Source of the DNA: Eggerthellaceae bacterium
GTDB taxonomy: Bacteria > Actinomycetota > Coriobacteriia > Coriobacteriales > Eggerthellaceae
DNA length: 34,655 nt
Assembly (NCBI GenBank): GCA_022644775.1
Contig: JALCHN010000019.1
Span: forward strand, 1-34,655
Reading direction: 5' to 3'
In this document: in pieces, positions 8,586-18,437 of the stretch
How positions within the stretch are numbered: the stretch's first letter is position 1
How the letters are laid out: the number at the start of each line of letters is the position of its first letter
Made by a program: the position numbers and the translations under genes
The notes under the pieces: model-generated
Seen by the model: the letters and a program-made list of their open reading frames with translations, nothing else
What the model was told of the DNA's origin: nothing
The model's database searches: none

Positions 8586-9683
8586 TTAGCGCGTGGCGGC
8601 CCGGCTCACAACATCCGCCAATTTAGCGGCCGCGTTGCCCGTTTCGAAGGAGGCCGCCGCCGCCTTCATCCGCTCGCGCACCGACGCGTCGTCGACGAGC
8701 TCGCCGAGCAGGCGGGAGAATTCGGGCGTTTCCACCTTGTCGTCGTCGATTTCGAAGGCGGCGCCGGCGGCCACGTACTCGCGCGCGTTGGTCGCCTGAT
8801 GGTTGGCCGTCGCGTACGGGTAGGGCACGAGCAGGGCCGGAATCTGCAGGGCGGAAATCTCGGCGAGCGAGGTGGCGCCGGCGCGCGAGACCACCATGTC
8901 GCAGGCGGCGAGCACATCGCCCATGCGGTCCTCGTAACCCACGACGGTCCAGCGCTTGGCCTCTTCGTCGGTGAGGGCCAGCTGGTCGCGCACGGCGTCG
9001 AATTCCTTGGGGCCGGTGATGTGGCGCACGTAGAGGTTGGGGCGGGACAGAAGGCGGTCCTTGCATTCGGCGAGGGCCGTGTTGATGTGGCGGGCGCCGA
9101 GGCTGCCGCCGAAAACGACGAGCATGAGGGCGTCTTCGGGCACGCCGGCATAGGCGCGGCCCTCTGCGCGCGTGGCGTCGAAGACCGACCGACGCACGGG
9201 GTTGCCCGTGACGACGAGCTTGGCGGGGTCGACCACGCCCTTGCCGGCGACCTCGTAGGTCAGGGCGACGGCGGCGGCCTTCTTGGCCAGGTACTTGTTG
9301 GCCATGCCCATGATCGAATTCTGCTCGTGCACGACGACGGGTACGCCCATCTGCTCGGCCGCGCGGCCCACGGGAATGCAGACGTAGCCGCCGAAGCAGA
9401 CGACGACGTCGGGTTTGATCTCGTTGAACCAGGCCTTGGCCTTGCGCGTCGAGGCCGCGATGAGCTTAACGGCGTGGAAGATGCTCGCCGGATGGCTGCG
9501 GTTGAAGCCCGCCGCCTCGAAGGCGGTGAAGGGCACGCCGGCCTGGGGGACCAGGCGCGCTTCAACGCCGGCGGGCGTGCCCGCGTAATATACCGTGTGG
9601 CCGCGTCGCGCGAGCTCGTCTGCGAGCGCAAGCGCCGGGTTGATATGGCCGGCGGTGCCGCCGCCGGAAACGACTACGTTCAT
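8586..9683 (-). CDS. murG: Lipid II synthase MurG (UDP-GlcNAc transferase)
   Basis: A peripheral membrane GT28 glycosyltransferase that adds GlcNAc to lipid I, giving lipid II on the inner face of the membrane. It has the N-terminal GGGTAGHINPALALA loop (7-21), a second glycine-rich loop GGSLGARHIN, and the donor-site block SRAGATSLAEI followed by LLVPYPYATANHQ. It is 365 aa and complete. Its start overlaps the ftsW stop by 4 bases (ATGA type), so translation of the pair is probably coupled. Confidence 0.98.
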   Translation of the reverse strand: MNVVVSGGGTAGHINPALALADELARRGHTVYYAGTPAGVEARLVPQAGVPFTAFEAAGFNRSHPASIFHAVKLIAASTRKAKAWFNEIKPDVVVCFGGYVCIPVGRAAEQMGVPVVVHEQNSIMGMANKYLAKKAAAVALTYEVAGKGVVDPAKLVVTGNPVRRSVFDATRAEGRAYAGVPEDALMLVVFGGSLGARHINTALAECKDRLLSRPNLYVRHITGPKEFDAVRDQLALTDEEAKRWTVVGYEDRMGDVLAACDMVVSRAGATSLAEISALQIPALLVPYPYATANHQATNAREYVAAGAAFEIDDDKVETPEFSRLLGELVDDASVRERMKAAAASFETGNAAAKLADVVSRAATR

Positions 9684-11092
9684 CGAAGTCGGCTCCTTTC
9701 CTCAGAGCCGCGCGCGGGGCGCGGCGCTCTAGCGTGTGAATCGCGGGCGTTCGGGCGACCGAGGGCGCCTGTGCGGGTCCGATCCCGCACAGGGCGCGCC
9801 GACGAGGGCTCCACCGACCGCCGGCCGCCCGCAAGACGATCGGCGCCCGCGGCCCGCCCGCGCGGGACCCCTTCGGCGCGCACGACCCGCAGATCGTCGC
9901 GGCGGCGCTGGTAGAGGCCCGATTCGTCGCCCGAGGCGAGCGAGACCGAAAGGATCACGCCCACGAGCAAGAACGACCCGAGCAGAGACGAGCCGCCGTT
10001 TGAGATGAAGGGCAAGGGCTTGCCGGTCGTGGGAAATACGCCCAAGACGCAGCCGATGTTGAGGAAGGCCTGGAAGACGAGCATGACCGTGCAGCCGCCG
10101 GCGATCATGGCGCCCATGCGGTCGGGCGCGTTGCGGGCGATCTGCAGGCCGCTGTAGCACACGGCCATGAAGAGCACAATGACGACAAGGCCGCCCACCA
10201 TGCCGAGCTCGTTGCAGATCACAGCGAAGATGAAGTCGGTTTCGGCTTCGGGAAGGAAGCCCGACTTTTCCACCGAATTGCCCAGCCCCACCCCGAACAG
10301 GCCTCCTTCGCCGATCGCGTCGAACGAGCGGATGAGCTGGTAGCCCGTGCCGTAGGGGTCGGCATAGGGGTCGAGGAAGGCCATGCGGCTCGTCCGGTAA
10401 GGCGTGAGGATCACCGATCCCACGGCGAAGGCCATGATGAGCACCACCAGAGCCACGATCGGCTTCCACGGCATGCCCGAAAAGGCCGCCACGGAGATGA
10501 TGCCCACCAGGCAGATGCCGGTCGTTCCCAGGTCGGATTGGGTCACGTAGAGCAGGCCCAAGGGCAGGACGATCACGAACAGCAAGTAGAGGGCCAGGCT
10601 CAGCTGGTCGAGATCGCCGTTGCGGTAGCGGTCGAAGATCTGGGCGGCGAATAGCACGAAGGCAACCTTGGCGAACTCGGAGGGCTGAAAGCTCACCGGC
10701 CCGATGGTCAGCCAGCGCTGGGCGCCCAGGCCCACGCTGCCGATGGCGGCCGTGAGCAGGAGCAGGAGCAGGCAGAAGACCCCGTAGCCGTACAGGAGCC
10801 TGCCACGCCACTTGTAGTAGGGAATGCAGCGGGCGATGAAGACGCACACTCCCACGCTCACCACGCAGATGGCCGCCTGCTTGATCAGGTAGCTCGACGT
10901 GGAAGCACCTTCGTTCAAAGCTTCGACGGTCGAAGACGAGAAGACCATGACCAGGCCGAGCAGGGTAAGCGCCGCCACGCAGCCAACGAACACGAGGCGC
11001 GGCATGACCACGTCGCGCGGGCCGGCGAAAAATCCCGCCTGCGCGGGTTGGCGGCGGCGCTCGTGCACCGCTGTATGGCTACGGTCGTCCAC
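9680..11092 (-). CDS. ftsW: SEDS peptidoglycan polymerase FtsW
   Basis: A SEDS-family glycosyltransferase polymerising lipid II at the septum together with FtsI. It has about ten membrane segments and the SEDS blocks GAQRWLTIGPVSFQPSEFAK, ETDFIFAVICNELG and GKPLPFISNGGSSLL. The start is a GTG 11 bases after the murD stop with only a weak AGGG upstream; an in-frame ATG at residue 30 (PRDVVMPRLVF) is an alternative. After the last membrane segment is an unusual 83-residue tail (388-470) with about 22 Arg residues, predicted cytoplasmic and disordered. Confidence 0.95.
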   Translation of the reverse strand: MDDRSHTAVHERRRQPAQAGFFAGPRDVVMPRLVFVGCVAALTLLGLVMVFSSSTVEALNEGASTSSYLIKQAAICVVSVGVCVFIARCIPYYKWRGRLLYGYGVFCLLLLLLTAAIGSVGLGAQRWLTIGPVSFQPSEFAKVAFVLFAAQIFDRYRNGDLDQLSLALYLLFVIVLPLGLLYVTQSDLGTTGICLVGIISVAAFSGMPWKPIVALVVLIMAFAVGSVILTPYRTSRMAFLDPYADPYGTGYQLIRSFDAIGEGGLFGVGLGNSVEKSGFLPEAETDFIFAVICNELGMVGGLVVIVLFMAVCYSGLQIARNAPDRMGAMIAGGCTVMLVFQAFLNIGCVLGVFPTTGKPLPFISNGGSSLLGSFLLVGVILSVSLASGDESGLYQRRRDDLRVVRAEGVPRGRAAGADRLAGGRRSVEPSSARPVRDRTRTGALGRPNARDSHARAPRPARGSEERSRLR

Positions 11093-11103
11093 GGACGCGG
11101 GCC

Positions 11104-12579
11104 CTAGCCGAGGTAGCGGTCGGCCACGAGCTTCTTGAAAACGCGACCGCGCTCTTCGTAGCCGTTGAATTCGTCAAAGGAGGCGCAGGCCGGCGACAGC
11201 AGGACGATATCGCCCGCTTCGGCATGCGCGACAGCCTCATCGAGGGCGTCGGCCATGTGGTCGGCAGTATAGACGGGCAGCGCAGCGTCGGCGAAGGCTT
11301 CGGCGAAGCGGTCGCGGGAGGCGCCGTAGAGGACGACGGCGCGACAGTGGACCTCGGCTTGGGCCACGAGTTCGGCCAGGTCGGTCATCTTGTCGGTGCC
11401 GCCCAGAAGCACGATCGGCTTGCGGGGCGTGAAGGCTGCGAAGGCCTTGAGCGTCGCGTCGACGTTGGTGGCCTTCGAATCGTTGTAGAAGGCGATGCCC
11501 CGGCCCGTGCCGCAAGCCTCGATGCGGTGCTCGAGCGAGGTGAAGCTTTCAAGGCCGCGCGCGACGTCGGCGGCAGGCACGCCGAGCGCGAGCGCGGCGG
11601 CGGCCGCATGCAGGGCGTTGCTCACGTTGTGGGCGCCGGGAATCTTGAGGTCGGAGACGCGGCAGAGCTCGAACTCCTCGCCGCCGCGGGCCACGACGAG
11701 CATCTCGTCGCTCGCGCGGACGAAGGCCGCGTTGTCACTGCCGCAGGCCGCGCGCATATCGCCTTCGATGCCGGCGGCGGTGCCCACAGGCACATAGGAG
11801 AAGCCGCGCTTGGCGGGATCCATAGCGGCGAGCTCGCGCACGCGGGCGCGCACCGTGTCGTTGGTCGCGTCGAGCACGGCCACCGCGCCCGGGGTCTGGG
11901 CCAGGTTGGCGAGGATCTTCATCTTGGCCGCCACGTAGTTGGCGTGGGTCTTGTGCCAGGTCACATGGTCGGGAGTAATGTTGAGCAGGACGGCCACGTT
12001 GGGGGCGAAATCGACCGTCGAGGCCAGCTGGAAGGACGAGACTTCGGCCACGTAGACCGAAGGCGCGTCGTGCGCCACCGCCCCGATGCAGGTGTCGCCG
12101 ATGTTACCCACCGCGCGGGCGCGCAGGCCGGCGCCGGTCAGGATGTGCTCGATGAGCGAGGTCGTGGTCGTCTTGCCGTTGGTGCCGGTGATGGCCACCC
12201 AGCGGGCGTCGGCCGCGCTCTCGCGCCACGCGAATTCCACTTCGCTCACGATTTCAGCAGAGGCCTCTTTGGCACTTAGGTAGAAATCCGAAAATTCGGA
12301 AATGCCCGGGGAGGCGATGCAGAGGTCGTAGGTGCCCACCACGCCGTTGTCGCCCCACACGACGCGGGCGCCACGCGCGGCGCGCTGGCGGGCGGCATCG
12401 AGCGAACGCTCGTTTTGCGCCCCCGCCGCGATCGTCACGCTGTTCACGCGGTCGCCGAGAAGGTCGAGGCAGTAGTCGGCCGCAGCCGCCCCGCTCTTGC
12501 CCAGGCCCAAGACGAGCACGTCGCCCATAGAGCGCAGGGCCTTCTTCCGGTCGGGCAGATACACCGATTCGCTTGCCAT
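11104..12579 (-). CDS. murD: UDP-MurNAc-L-alanine-D-glutamate ligase MurD
   Basis: A cytoplasmic Mur ligase adding D-Glu to UDP-MurNAc-L-Ala. It has an N-terminal nucleotide fold with LVLGLGKSGAAAADYC (22-37), the ATP loop GTNGKTT (132-138), NITPDHVTWHKTHANYVAAK in the central domain with the lysine expected to be carbamylated, and the C-terminal FYNDSKATNVDAT block. It is complete at 491 aa. The ATG abuts the mraY stop exactly (TAAATG), a sign of translational coupling. Confidence 0.97.
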   Translation of the reverse strand: MASESVYLPDRKKALRSMGDVLVLGLGKSGAAAADYCLDLLGDRVNSVTIAAGAQNERSLDAARQRAARGARVVWGDNGVVGTYDLCIASPGISEFSDFYLSAKEASAEIVSEVEFAWRESAADARWVAITGTNGKTTTTSLIEHILTGAGLRARAVGNIGDTCIGAVAHDAPSVYVAEVSSFQLASTVDFAPNVAVLLNITPDHVTWHKTHANYVAAKMKILANLAQTPGAVAVLDATNDTVRARVRELAAMDPAKRGFSYVPVGTAAGIEGDMRAACGSDNAAFVRASDEMLVVARGGEEFELCRVSDLKIPGAHNVSNALHAAAAALALGVPAADVARGLESFTSLEHRIEACGTGRGIAFYNDSKATNVDATLKAFAAFTPRKPIVLLGGTDKMTDLAELVAQAEVHCRAVVLYGASRDRFAEAFADAALPVYTADHMADALDEAVAHAEAGDIVLLSPACASFDEFNGYEERGRVFKKLVADRYLG

Positions 12580-13617
12580 TTACATCGCCACCATTATCGA
12601 TTCAGAGAAGTACCAGAGGAAGCCGATTGCCGCAAGCGTACCAGAGACGATCCAAAAACGGATGACCACCTTGACCTCACTCCATCCCTTCTTCTCAAAG
12701 TGATGGTGCAAGGGGGCCATGAGAAAGAGGCGCTTCTTGGTGCGCTTGTAGTGAACCACTTGCAAGATGACCGAGATGGCCTCGGCCACGAACAGGCCGC
12801 CAATCACAAGCGAGACGATTTCGGTCTTGGTCACGATCGCCAGGCAGGCGAGCCCGGTGCCCAGGGCGAGCGAACCTGTGTCGCCCATGAAGACGTCGGC
12901 CGGGTAGGCGTTGAACCAGAGGAAGCCGATGCAGGCGCCGGCGATGGCCGCCGCGAAGATCGAGGCGTCGAGCAGGTCGCTGCGGTAGGCGATCGCGCTC
13001 ATGACGACCATGACCACCATAACGGTGCCCGCGGCAAGGCCGTCGAGGCCGTCGGTTAGGTTGGTGGCGTTCGACATGCCGGCGATGAGCAGGACGCAGA
13101 AGACCACGTAGAGCCAGGGAATCTGCACGCCGCCGATCGTCGTGGTGAGGATGCCCAGGTCAATAGTGCAGACGAAGGGAATCTCGACGACCGGGGAGAT
13201 GCCCAAGACGTTGACGGCAAGAAGGCAGAAGGCGATCGCAATGATGAACTGGAAGATGAGCTTCATGGGCGGGGTGAGGCCCAGGGACTGGTGCTTGAGA
13301 ACCTTCGAAGCGTCGTCGACCAGGCCCAGGGCGCCGGTGAGCAGGGTGGCCGCCAACAGCAGCCACTGCTCGTAGGAACCCTGACCCACGAGCACGACCG
13401 AAACGGCCACGCCCAGAAGCATGATCAGGCCGCCCATGGTGGGCGTGCCCTGCTTGACCAAGTGGGTGGCCGGACCGTCGTCGCGCACCTCTTGGCCGAT
13501 ATGGTCGCGCTTCAGGATGCGGATGAAGCCCGGCATGAGCGCCATCGTCGCCGCCGCGGCCACCACGATGGCCAAGAACAGCAGAAAGGAGGGATAGGGA
13601 GCGAAAATGCTAAGCAT
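12580..13617 (-). CDS. mraY: Phospho-MurNAc-pentapeptide transferase MraY
   Basis: An integral membrane enzyme transferring phospho-MurNAc-pentapeptide to undecaprenyl phosphate to form lipid I. About ten membrane helices carry the catalytic blocks GLVDDASK (Asp101/Asp102), NATNLTDGLDGLA (183-195), GDTGSLALG (Asp246) and MAPLHHHFE with the His triad at 304-306. The length (345 aa) is normal. It overlaps murF by 8 bases at its start and abuts murD at its end. Confidence 0.98.
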   Translation of the reverse strand: MLSIFAPYPSFLLFLAIVVAAAATMALMPGFIRILKRDHIGQEVRDDGPATHLVKQGTPTMGGLIMLLGVAVSVVLVGQGSYEQWLLLAATLLTGALGLVDDASKVLKHQSLGLTPPMKLIFQFIIAIAFCLLAVNVLGISPVVEIPFVCTIDLGILTTTIGGVQIPWLYVVFCVLLIAGMSNATNLTDGLDGLAAGTVMVVMVVMSAIAYRSDLLDASIFAAAIAGACIGFLWFNAYPADVFMGDTGSLALGTGLACLAIVTKTEIVSLVIGGLFVAEAISVILQVVHYKRTKKRLFLMAPLHHHFEKKGWSEVKVVIRFWIVSGTLAAIGFLWYFSESIMVAM

Positions 13618-15055
13618 GCGTTGGTACCAAACCTTTCACCACGGCTTCGAGGCCCACCGAATGGGAGCCCTTCACGAGCACGCAATCGCCGCACGCCACG
13701 AGCGGCTCCACGGCCGCAAGGGCCTCGCGCGCGCTGGAAACGGTGCGCACGTGCGCGGCGTCGATGCCGGCCGACACGGCGGCAGCGGCCATAACCAGAG
13801 CGAACGCGCCGACTGCGACGAGCTCGTCGACGCCGGCCTGGGCCGCCCAGATGCCGGCCTGGGTGTGCGCCTCTTCGGAAAAGGACCCGAGCTCGCCCAT
13901 GTCGCCGAGTACGGCGATGCGCTTGCCGGCGACCTTCATCGAAGCGAAGGTGGCAAGCGAGGCGCGCAGGGAATCGGGATTGGCGTTGTAGCAGTCGTCG
14001 ATGACCGTCGAGCCGCGCAGGCCCGCGACCGCGTTCTGCCGGCCGGCCACCGGGCGCTCGCCTTCAAGGGCGGCGACGATCGCGTCGAGCGGCACGCCCC
14101 AAGCCGAGCCCACGGCAGCCGCCGCGCAGGCGTTGTGCACGTTGTGGCCGCCCGCGAGCGCGAGGGCGCAGGGCGCCTGCCCCGCCGGCGTATGGAGGAC
14201 GAAGCGGGGCCTGCCCGCCTCGTCGAAGGAAATATCGGACGCAAAGACCTCTGGCCGCAGCGCTTCCGGATAGGTTGCCGGGTCGGCGCCCGAGCCGTCG
14301 TAGGCGTACAGGCGGGCGCCGTGCGCGGCGATCTCGCCGTATTCCACGAGCTCAGCCGCGAAGTCGTCGCTGGCGTTCACGAAGGCGAAACCGCCTGCGG
14401 GCACGGCGGCGAGCGCTTCGGCCTTGGCGTGGGCGATGCCGTCGCGGCTGCCCAAGAGCTCGATGTGGCTTTCGCCCACGTTGGTGACGAGCGCCGCATC
14501 GGGTTTGACGAAGGCGCAGAGGGCGTCGAGCTGATGGAGGCCGCGCATGCCCATTTCCACCACGACGAAGGCCGTCGTGCGGTCGGCGCGCAGAAGCGTA
14601 GCCGGCACGCCGAGCTCGTTGTTCTGGTTGCCCGCGGTGGCGACCGTGGGTCCCGCGGCCGCAAGAACCGCGCGGATGAGGTTCTTCGTGGTGGTCTTGC
14701 CGCTCGAGCCGGTAACGGCCAGCACCTTGCCTGCAATCTCGCCGCGCCAGGCAGCCGCCAGGTCGGTGATCGCGCGGAAGGTGTCGGGCACGCGCACGAT
14801 GCCCGCCCCCGCCTGCTGAGCGGCGGCGCGCACGTCCGCTGCGGGCTCTTTGCTCACCAAAAGGCAGGCCGCGCCCGCAGCAAGGGCGGCCGCGCAGAAA
14901 TCGTGACCGTCGACTCGGGCGCCCGGCAGAGCCACGTAGACGTCGCCGGCGGCGACGAGACGCGAGTCCCAGGCGATTCCCGTGCAGAGGCGCTCGCCTG
15001 GCACAAGGGTGTCTCCACCCGCATGGCGGGCGAGGTCGTTAACGCTGTATTCCAT
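13610..15055 (-). CDS. murF: UDP-MurNAc-tripeptide-D-Ala-D-Ala ligase MurF
   Basis: A cytoplasmic Mur ligase adding D-Ala-D-Ala to complete the pentapeptide. It has the ATP loop TGSSGKTTTK (115-124), with the SS variation typical of MurF, and NNELGVPATLLR, VVEMGMRGLHQ and IDDCYNANPDSLRASL as the family blocks. It is complete at 481 aa. No ddl gene for D-Ala-D-Ala synthesis lies in this cluster, so that enzyme must be encoded elsewhere. It lies 14 bases downstream of murE and overlaps mraY by 8 bases. Confidence 0.97.
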   Translation of the reverse strand: MEYSVNDLARHAGGDTLVPGERLCTGIAWDSRLVAAGDVYVALPGARVDGHDFCAAALAAGAACLLVSKEPAADVRAAAQQAGAGIVRVPDTFRAITDLAAAWRGEIAGKVLAVTGSSGKTTTKNLIRAVLAAAGPTVATAGNQNNELGVPATLLRADRTTAFVVVEMGMRGLHQLDALCAFVKPDAALVTNVGESHIELLGSRDGIAHAKAEALAAVPAGGFAFVNASDDFAAELVEYGEIAAHGARLYAYDGSGADPATYPEALRPEVFASDISFDEAGRPRFVLHTPAGQAPCALALAGGHNVHNACAAAAVGSAWGVPLDAIVAALEGERPVAGRQNAVAGLRGSTVIDDCYNANPDSLRASLATFASMKVAGKRIAVLGDMGELGSFSEEAHTQAGIWAAQAGVDELVAVGAFALVMAAAAVSAGIDAAHVRTVSSAREALAAVEPLVACGDCVLVKGSHSVGLEAVVKGLVPTHA

Positions 15056-15069
15056 GAAGAGAAAGCCTC

Positions 15070-16554
15070 CTAGGCCTGGCCAAAGGCCCTATCCAGCTCT
15101 TCGCGCACCACTTCCGCATCGGAGAAGTGCGTCTTTTCGGTACCGATGATCTGATAGTCTTCGTGCCCCTTACCGGCGACGAGGATGCTGTCGCCCGGTT
15201 CGGCATGGGCGATCGCCGCGGCAATCGCGCGACGGCGGTCGGGTTCGACCAGATAGCGGCCCTCCCCTTCGCGCATGCCCGGCAGAATGTCGGCGATGAT
15301 CGCATCGGGGTCTTCGGTGCGGGGGTTGTCGGAGGTGACCACGGCGAAGTCGGCCGAAAGGGCGGCGCGGCCCATGATCGGGCGCTTGGCGGCGTCGCGG
15401 TCGCCGCCGCAGCCGAACACGACGAGGGTGCGGCCCTTCGTGAGGTGCTCGACGGCCGAAAGGGCCTTCTCGAGCGCGTCGGGCGTGTGGGCGTAGTCGA
15501 CGAAGACCGACACGCCGCCTTCGTGGGCGGCATGCACGCGCTCCATGCGGCCGGGCACCTGCGGAGCGCTTTCGAGCGCTTCCACGATCGAAGCCGGGTT
15601 GATGCCCAGTTCAAGCCCGATGCCGAAGGCCGTCATGATGTTGGAGACGTTGAAGCGGCCGGCGAGCGGGTAGGTGAAGGCGTACTCCTGGTCGCGCACG
15701 CTCAGGACCACGTCGGTGTGGGTCGTGGCGTAGTCGACCTTGACGGGATGGATCTGCGCGGCGGGCTCGAAGCCGGTGGTGACCACATGGTCGCCGGCTG
15801 CCGAGCAGCGCTTGAGCAGTTCCTTGCCCCACTTGTCGTCGATGCAGATGACGCGGCGGGCCGGGTAGTCCTTGGAAAAGAGCAGGGCCTTGGCCTCGAA
15901 GTAGGCCTCGAAGGTCTTGTGGTAGTCGAGGTGGTCCTGGGTGAGGTTGGTGAATGCCGTCACGGCGAAACGGGTGCCCCAGGTGCGTTCCAGATCGAGC
16001 GCGTGGGACGACACCTCCATGGCCACCTTCTGGCAGCCGGCGTCGCGCATCCGGGCGAAGAGGGCCTGCAGGTCGCAGGATTCGGGCGTCGTGCGCTCGG
16101 CGTGCTCCATCTTGGTGCCGATGCGGTTGCCGATCGTGCCGATCACGCCGGTCTTGAAACCGGCGACGGAGGCGATGTGCTCGACCAGGTAGGTCGTGGT
16201 GGTCTTGCCGTTGGTGCCCGTGACGCCCACCAGGTCGAAGGAAGCCGACGGGTTGCCGTGGAAATTGGCCGCGGCCTGGGCCATCGCGCGGCGCGAGTCG
16301 GACACGATGATCTCGGTCACGTCGGTCGCGTCGGCCAGGTAGACCTTGCGCTCGGCCACGATGACGCGGGCGCCGTGGTCGATGGCGTCCTGGGCGAAGG
16401 AATGGCCGTCCACCTTCGTGCCCACGATGCAGAAGAAGGCGTCTCCGGGGACCACTTCGTCGCTGCGGTACTTGATACCGCTCACGACCTCGTCGGGGTT
16501 GCCCAGAATCGTGGAGGCAATCCCCTCGAACATGTTCCTGCAAGTCATACCCAT
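15070..16554 (-). CDS. murE: UDP-MurNAc-L-Ala-D-Glu: meso-diaminopimelate ligase MurE
   Basis: A cytoplasmic ligase adding the third residue of the stem peptide. The ATP loop GTNGKTT is at 113-119, the expected carbamylated lysine at Lys222 (YFEAKALLF), and the substrate-selecting motif DNPR at 409-412. In characterised enzymes DNPR marks meso-diaminopimelate ligases, whereas lysine-adding enzymes differ here, so meso-DAP peptidoglycan is inferred. It is 494 aa and complete. The first ATG (AAAGGA upstream) was kept; in-frame ATGs at codons 3 and 8 are alternatives. It starts 12 bases after ftsI. Confidence 0.97.
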   Translation of the reverse strand: MGMTCRNMFEGIASTILGNPDEVVSGIKYRSDEVVPGDAFFCIVGTKVDGHSFAQDAIDHGARVIVAERKVYLADATDVTEIIVSDSRRAMAQAAANFHGNPSASFDLVGVTGTNGKTTTTYLVEHIASVAGFKTGVIGTIGNRIGTKMEHAERTTPESCDLQALFARMRDAGCQKVAMEVSSHALDLERTWGTRFAVTAFTNLTQDHLDYHKTFEAYFEAKALLFSKDYPARRVICIDDKWGKELLKRCSAAGDHVVTTGFEPAAQIHPVKVDYATTHTDVVLSVRDQEYAFTYPLAGRFNVSNIMTAFGIGLELGINPASIVEALESAPQVPGRMERVHAAHEGGVSVFVDYAHTPDALEKALSAVEHLTKGRTLVVFGCGGDRDAAKRPIMGRAALSADFAVVTSDNPRTEDPDAIIADILPGMREGEGRYLVEPDRRRAIAAAIAHAEPGDSILVAGKGHEDYQIIGTEKTHFSDAEVVREELDRAFGQA

Positions 16555-16566
16555 AGGTGCGTTCCT

Positions 16567-18417
16567 TTACTCAGGAGTAATCGTGTAGTGGTTTACGGCA
16601 AACTGCATTATATCCTTAAAGGCTCCGGCGGTACTTCCGCTGTTCGGAACTTCAGATACGCTCACAAAACAGACCAGCTTGGAATTCGTGTAGGGCAAGA
16701 AGCCGCAGAAGCTGATGTTGTACTTGCCCTTCACGTAGCCCGACGTGCCGTCGGCGGTGTACTGGGCCGTGCCCGTCTTGCCGGCCGGTTCGAAGCCGTC
16801 CATCCGGGCATCGGTGCCCGTGCCCGATTTCACCACTTCCTGCATCATGCCGATGAGGGGGTCGATCGCGCTCGTGTTCTCGATGATCTGCTCGGAATCG
16901 TAGGACTCCTCTTCCCCGGTCTGGGGCTTGGACAAGAGGAAGTGGGGCTGCCAGGCGACGCCGTTGTTGGCGATCGCCCCGTAGAAGCGCACCATCTGCA
17001 GCGGGGTCACCATCACGCCCTGGCCGAAGCTCACGTTGTAGGACTGCACGGTCGACCAAGTCGATTGGTCGGCCAGTTTGCCGCTCGATTCCCCGGGGAA
17101 GTCGATGCCGGTGGCGCTCGTGAGGCCGTACTCCTGGATCTTGCTGTAGAGGGGCGCGAATCCCAGCTTGCTCGCGGCGAGCGAGGTGCCGATGTTGGAC
17201 GATTCGGCCAGGATCTCGGTGAGGGTCATGGTCTTGCTCGACCGTTCGTGGGCGTCGGTGATCGTGTACTGATCGGCGGTGAGCTTGTTGGGGCAGTAGA
17301 TCTCGCTGTCGGGATCGAGCGCGTTGGCTTCGAGGATGGCCGCCATCGTCACGCATTTGAAGATCGAACCCGGTTCGTAGGCGGTGCTGATGGGCCGCAG
17401 GGTCGTCGACCCGTCCTCGATCGTGCTGCGGTCGCCGGGGTTCATGTAGGGCGTCGAGGCGCAGGCGACGACCTCGCCGGTGGCCCCGTCGTAGAGGACG
17501 GCCTGCCCCTGCTTGCCCTTTAAATCGGTCACGGCCTGGGACAGGCGCGATTCCAGATACTCTTGCATCGTCACGTCGATCGACACGACGATGTCCTGGC
17601 CGTCGGTGGCCGCCTTGATCTCGCGCACGCCGTCGGCGACCGGATAGCCGTTGCCGCCGCGCTCCACTTCGAGCTCACCGTCCTCGCCGGAAAGGATGTC
17701 GTTGTAGTAGAGCTCGAGACCCGACACGCCGTTGCCGTCGGTGTCGGTGAGCCCCACGACCTGGCCGGCCGTCTGCCCGCAGGGATAGACGCGCTTCACG
17801 TCGTCTAAGAAGTAGACGCCGTCGAACTTCTGGCCCTTGATCTTCTGGGCGTCGTCGGTGTCGGCCTTGCGATAGAGGTAGGAAAACGACGAGTTCTCCT
17901 TGGTGAGCGACGCCTTGTAGTCGTCGGCGCTGCCGCCGAAGACGTCCACGAGCGCCTGGGCCACCGCGTCGGGGTCGGTCACCGCGGTCGGGTCGCAGTA
18001 GATCGTCGTCGCGTCGACGCTCATCGCGAGCACATTGCCGTTGCGGTCGTAGATGGTGCCGCGACGGGCGCTTTCGGTCACGGTCTGGGTGCGGGAGCTG
18101 ATGGCGCTGTCGGCGTTTTCGGGACCCACGACCAGGCTCAGGTAGACGAGCCGCCCGCAGACCGCCAGGGCGATGACGCCGAAGAGGAGGACGAAGAAGG
18201 CCAGGCGCGAGGCCGCATCCTTGCCCGTTTCGTTCATCGCGGCCGCGCGATGGCGGCTCGCGTCGTAGACCGAGGGGCGCACCTCCCGCGACGTGCGTCC
18301 CCGGCCGGCGCTCGACGGGCGCTCGGAGCCGCGGCGCCCGCTGCCGGCGCGGCGACTGCGCTCTCCCCTCTCGTTGCGACGGTTCCCTCTTCGATTCTGC
18401 TCGTTTCGACCGTCCAT
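16567..18417 (-). CDS. ftsI: Septal transpeptidase FtsI (class B penicillin-binding protein)
   Basis: A bitopic membrane enzyme crosslinking septal peptidoglycan as partner of FtsW. The first 57 residues are cytoplasmic and carry 18 Arg; one membrane segment follows (about 72-96). The pedestal domain begins RRGTIYDRNG (118-127). The transpeptidase active site is complete: serine motif SIFK (Ser351, Lys354), SSN (406-408) and KTGT (547-550). There is no PASTA domain at the C-terminus; the protein ends at 616 aa soon after the fold. It lies between the FtsL-like gene (20 bases) and murE (12 bases), as in most dcw clusters. Confidence 0.97.
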   Translation of the reverse strand: MDGRNEQNRRGNRRNERGERSRRAGSGRRGSERPSSAGRGRTSREVRPSVYDASRHRAAAMNETGKDAASRLAFFVLLFGVIALAVCGRLVYLSLVVGPENADSAISSRTQTVTESARRGTIYDRNGNVLAMSVDATTIYCDPTAVTDPDAVAQALVDVFGGSADDYKASLTKENSSFSYLYRKADTDDAQKIKGQKFDGVYFLDDVKRVYPCGQTAGQVVGLTDTDGNGVSGLELYYNDILSGEDGELEVERGGNGYPVADGVREIKAATDGQDIVVSIDVTMQEYLESRLSQAVTDLKGKQGQAVLYDGATGEVVACASTPYMNPGDRSTIEDGSTTLRPISTAYEPGSIFKCVTMAAILEANALDPDSEIYCPNKLTADQYTITDAHERSSKTMTLTEILAESSNIGTSLAASKLGFAPLYSKIQEYGLTSATGIDFPGESSGKLADQSTWSTVQSYNVSFGQGVMVTPLQMVRFYGAIANNGVAWQPHFLLSKPQTGEEESYDSEQIIENTSAIDPLIGMMQEVVKSGTGTDARMDGFEPAGKTGTAQYTADGTSGYVKGKYNISFCGFLPYTNSKLVCFVSVSEVPNSGSTAGAFKDIMQFAVNHYTITPE

Positions 18418-18437
18418 AGGTGAGCCGGGCTCCTATC

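Noticed and set aside
15127..17523. A 798-codon open frame on the plus strand
   Set aside because: It is antisense to murE and ftsI, spans both genes, and its product is a Gly/Val/Asp/Arg/His-rich composition typical of reverse frames in GC-rich coding DNA. No domain is recognisable.
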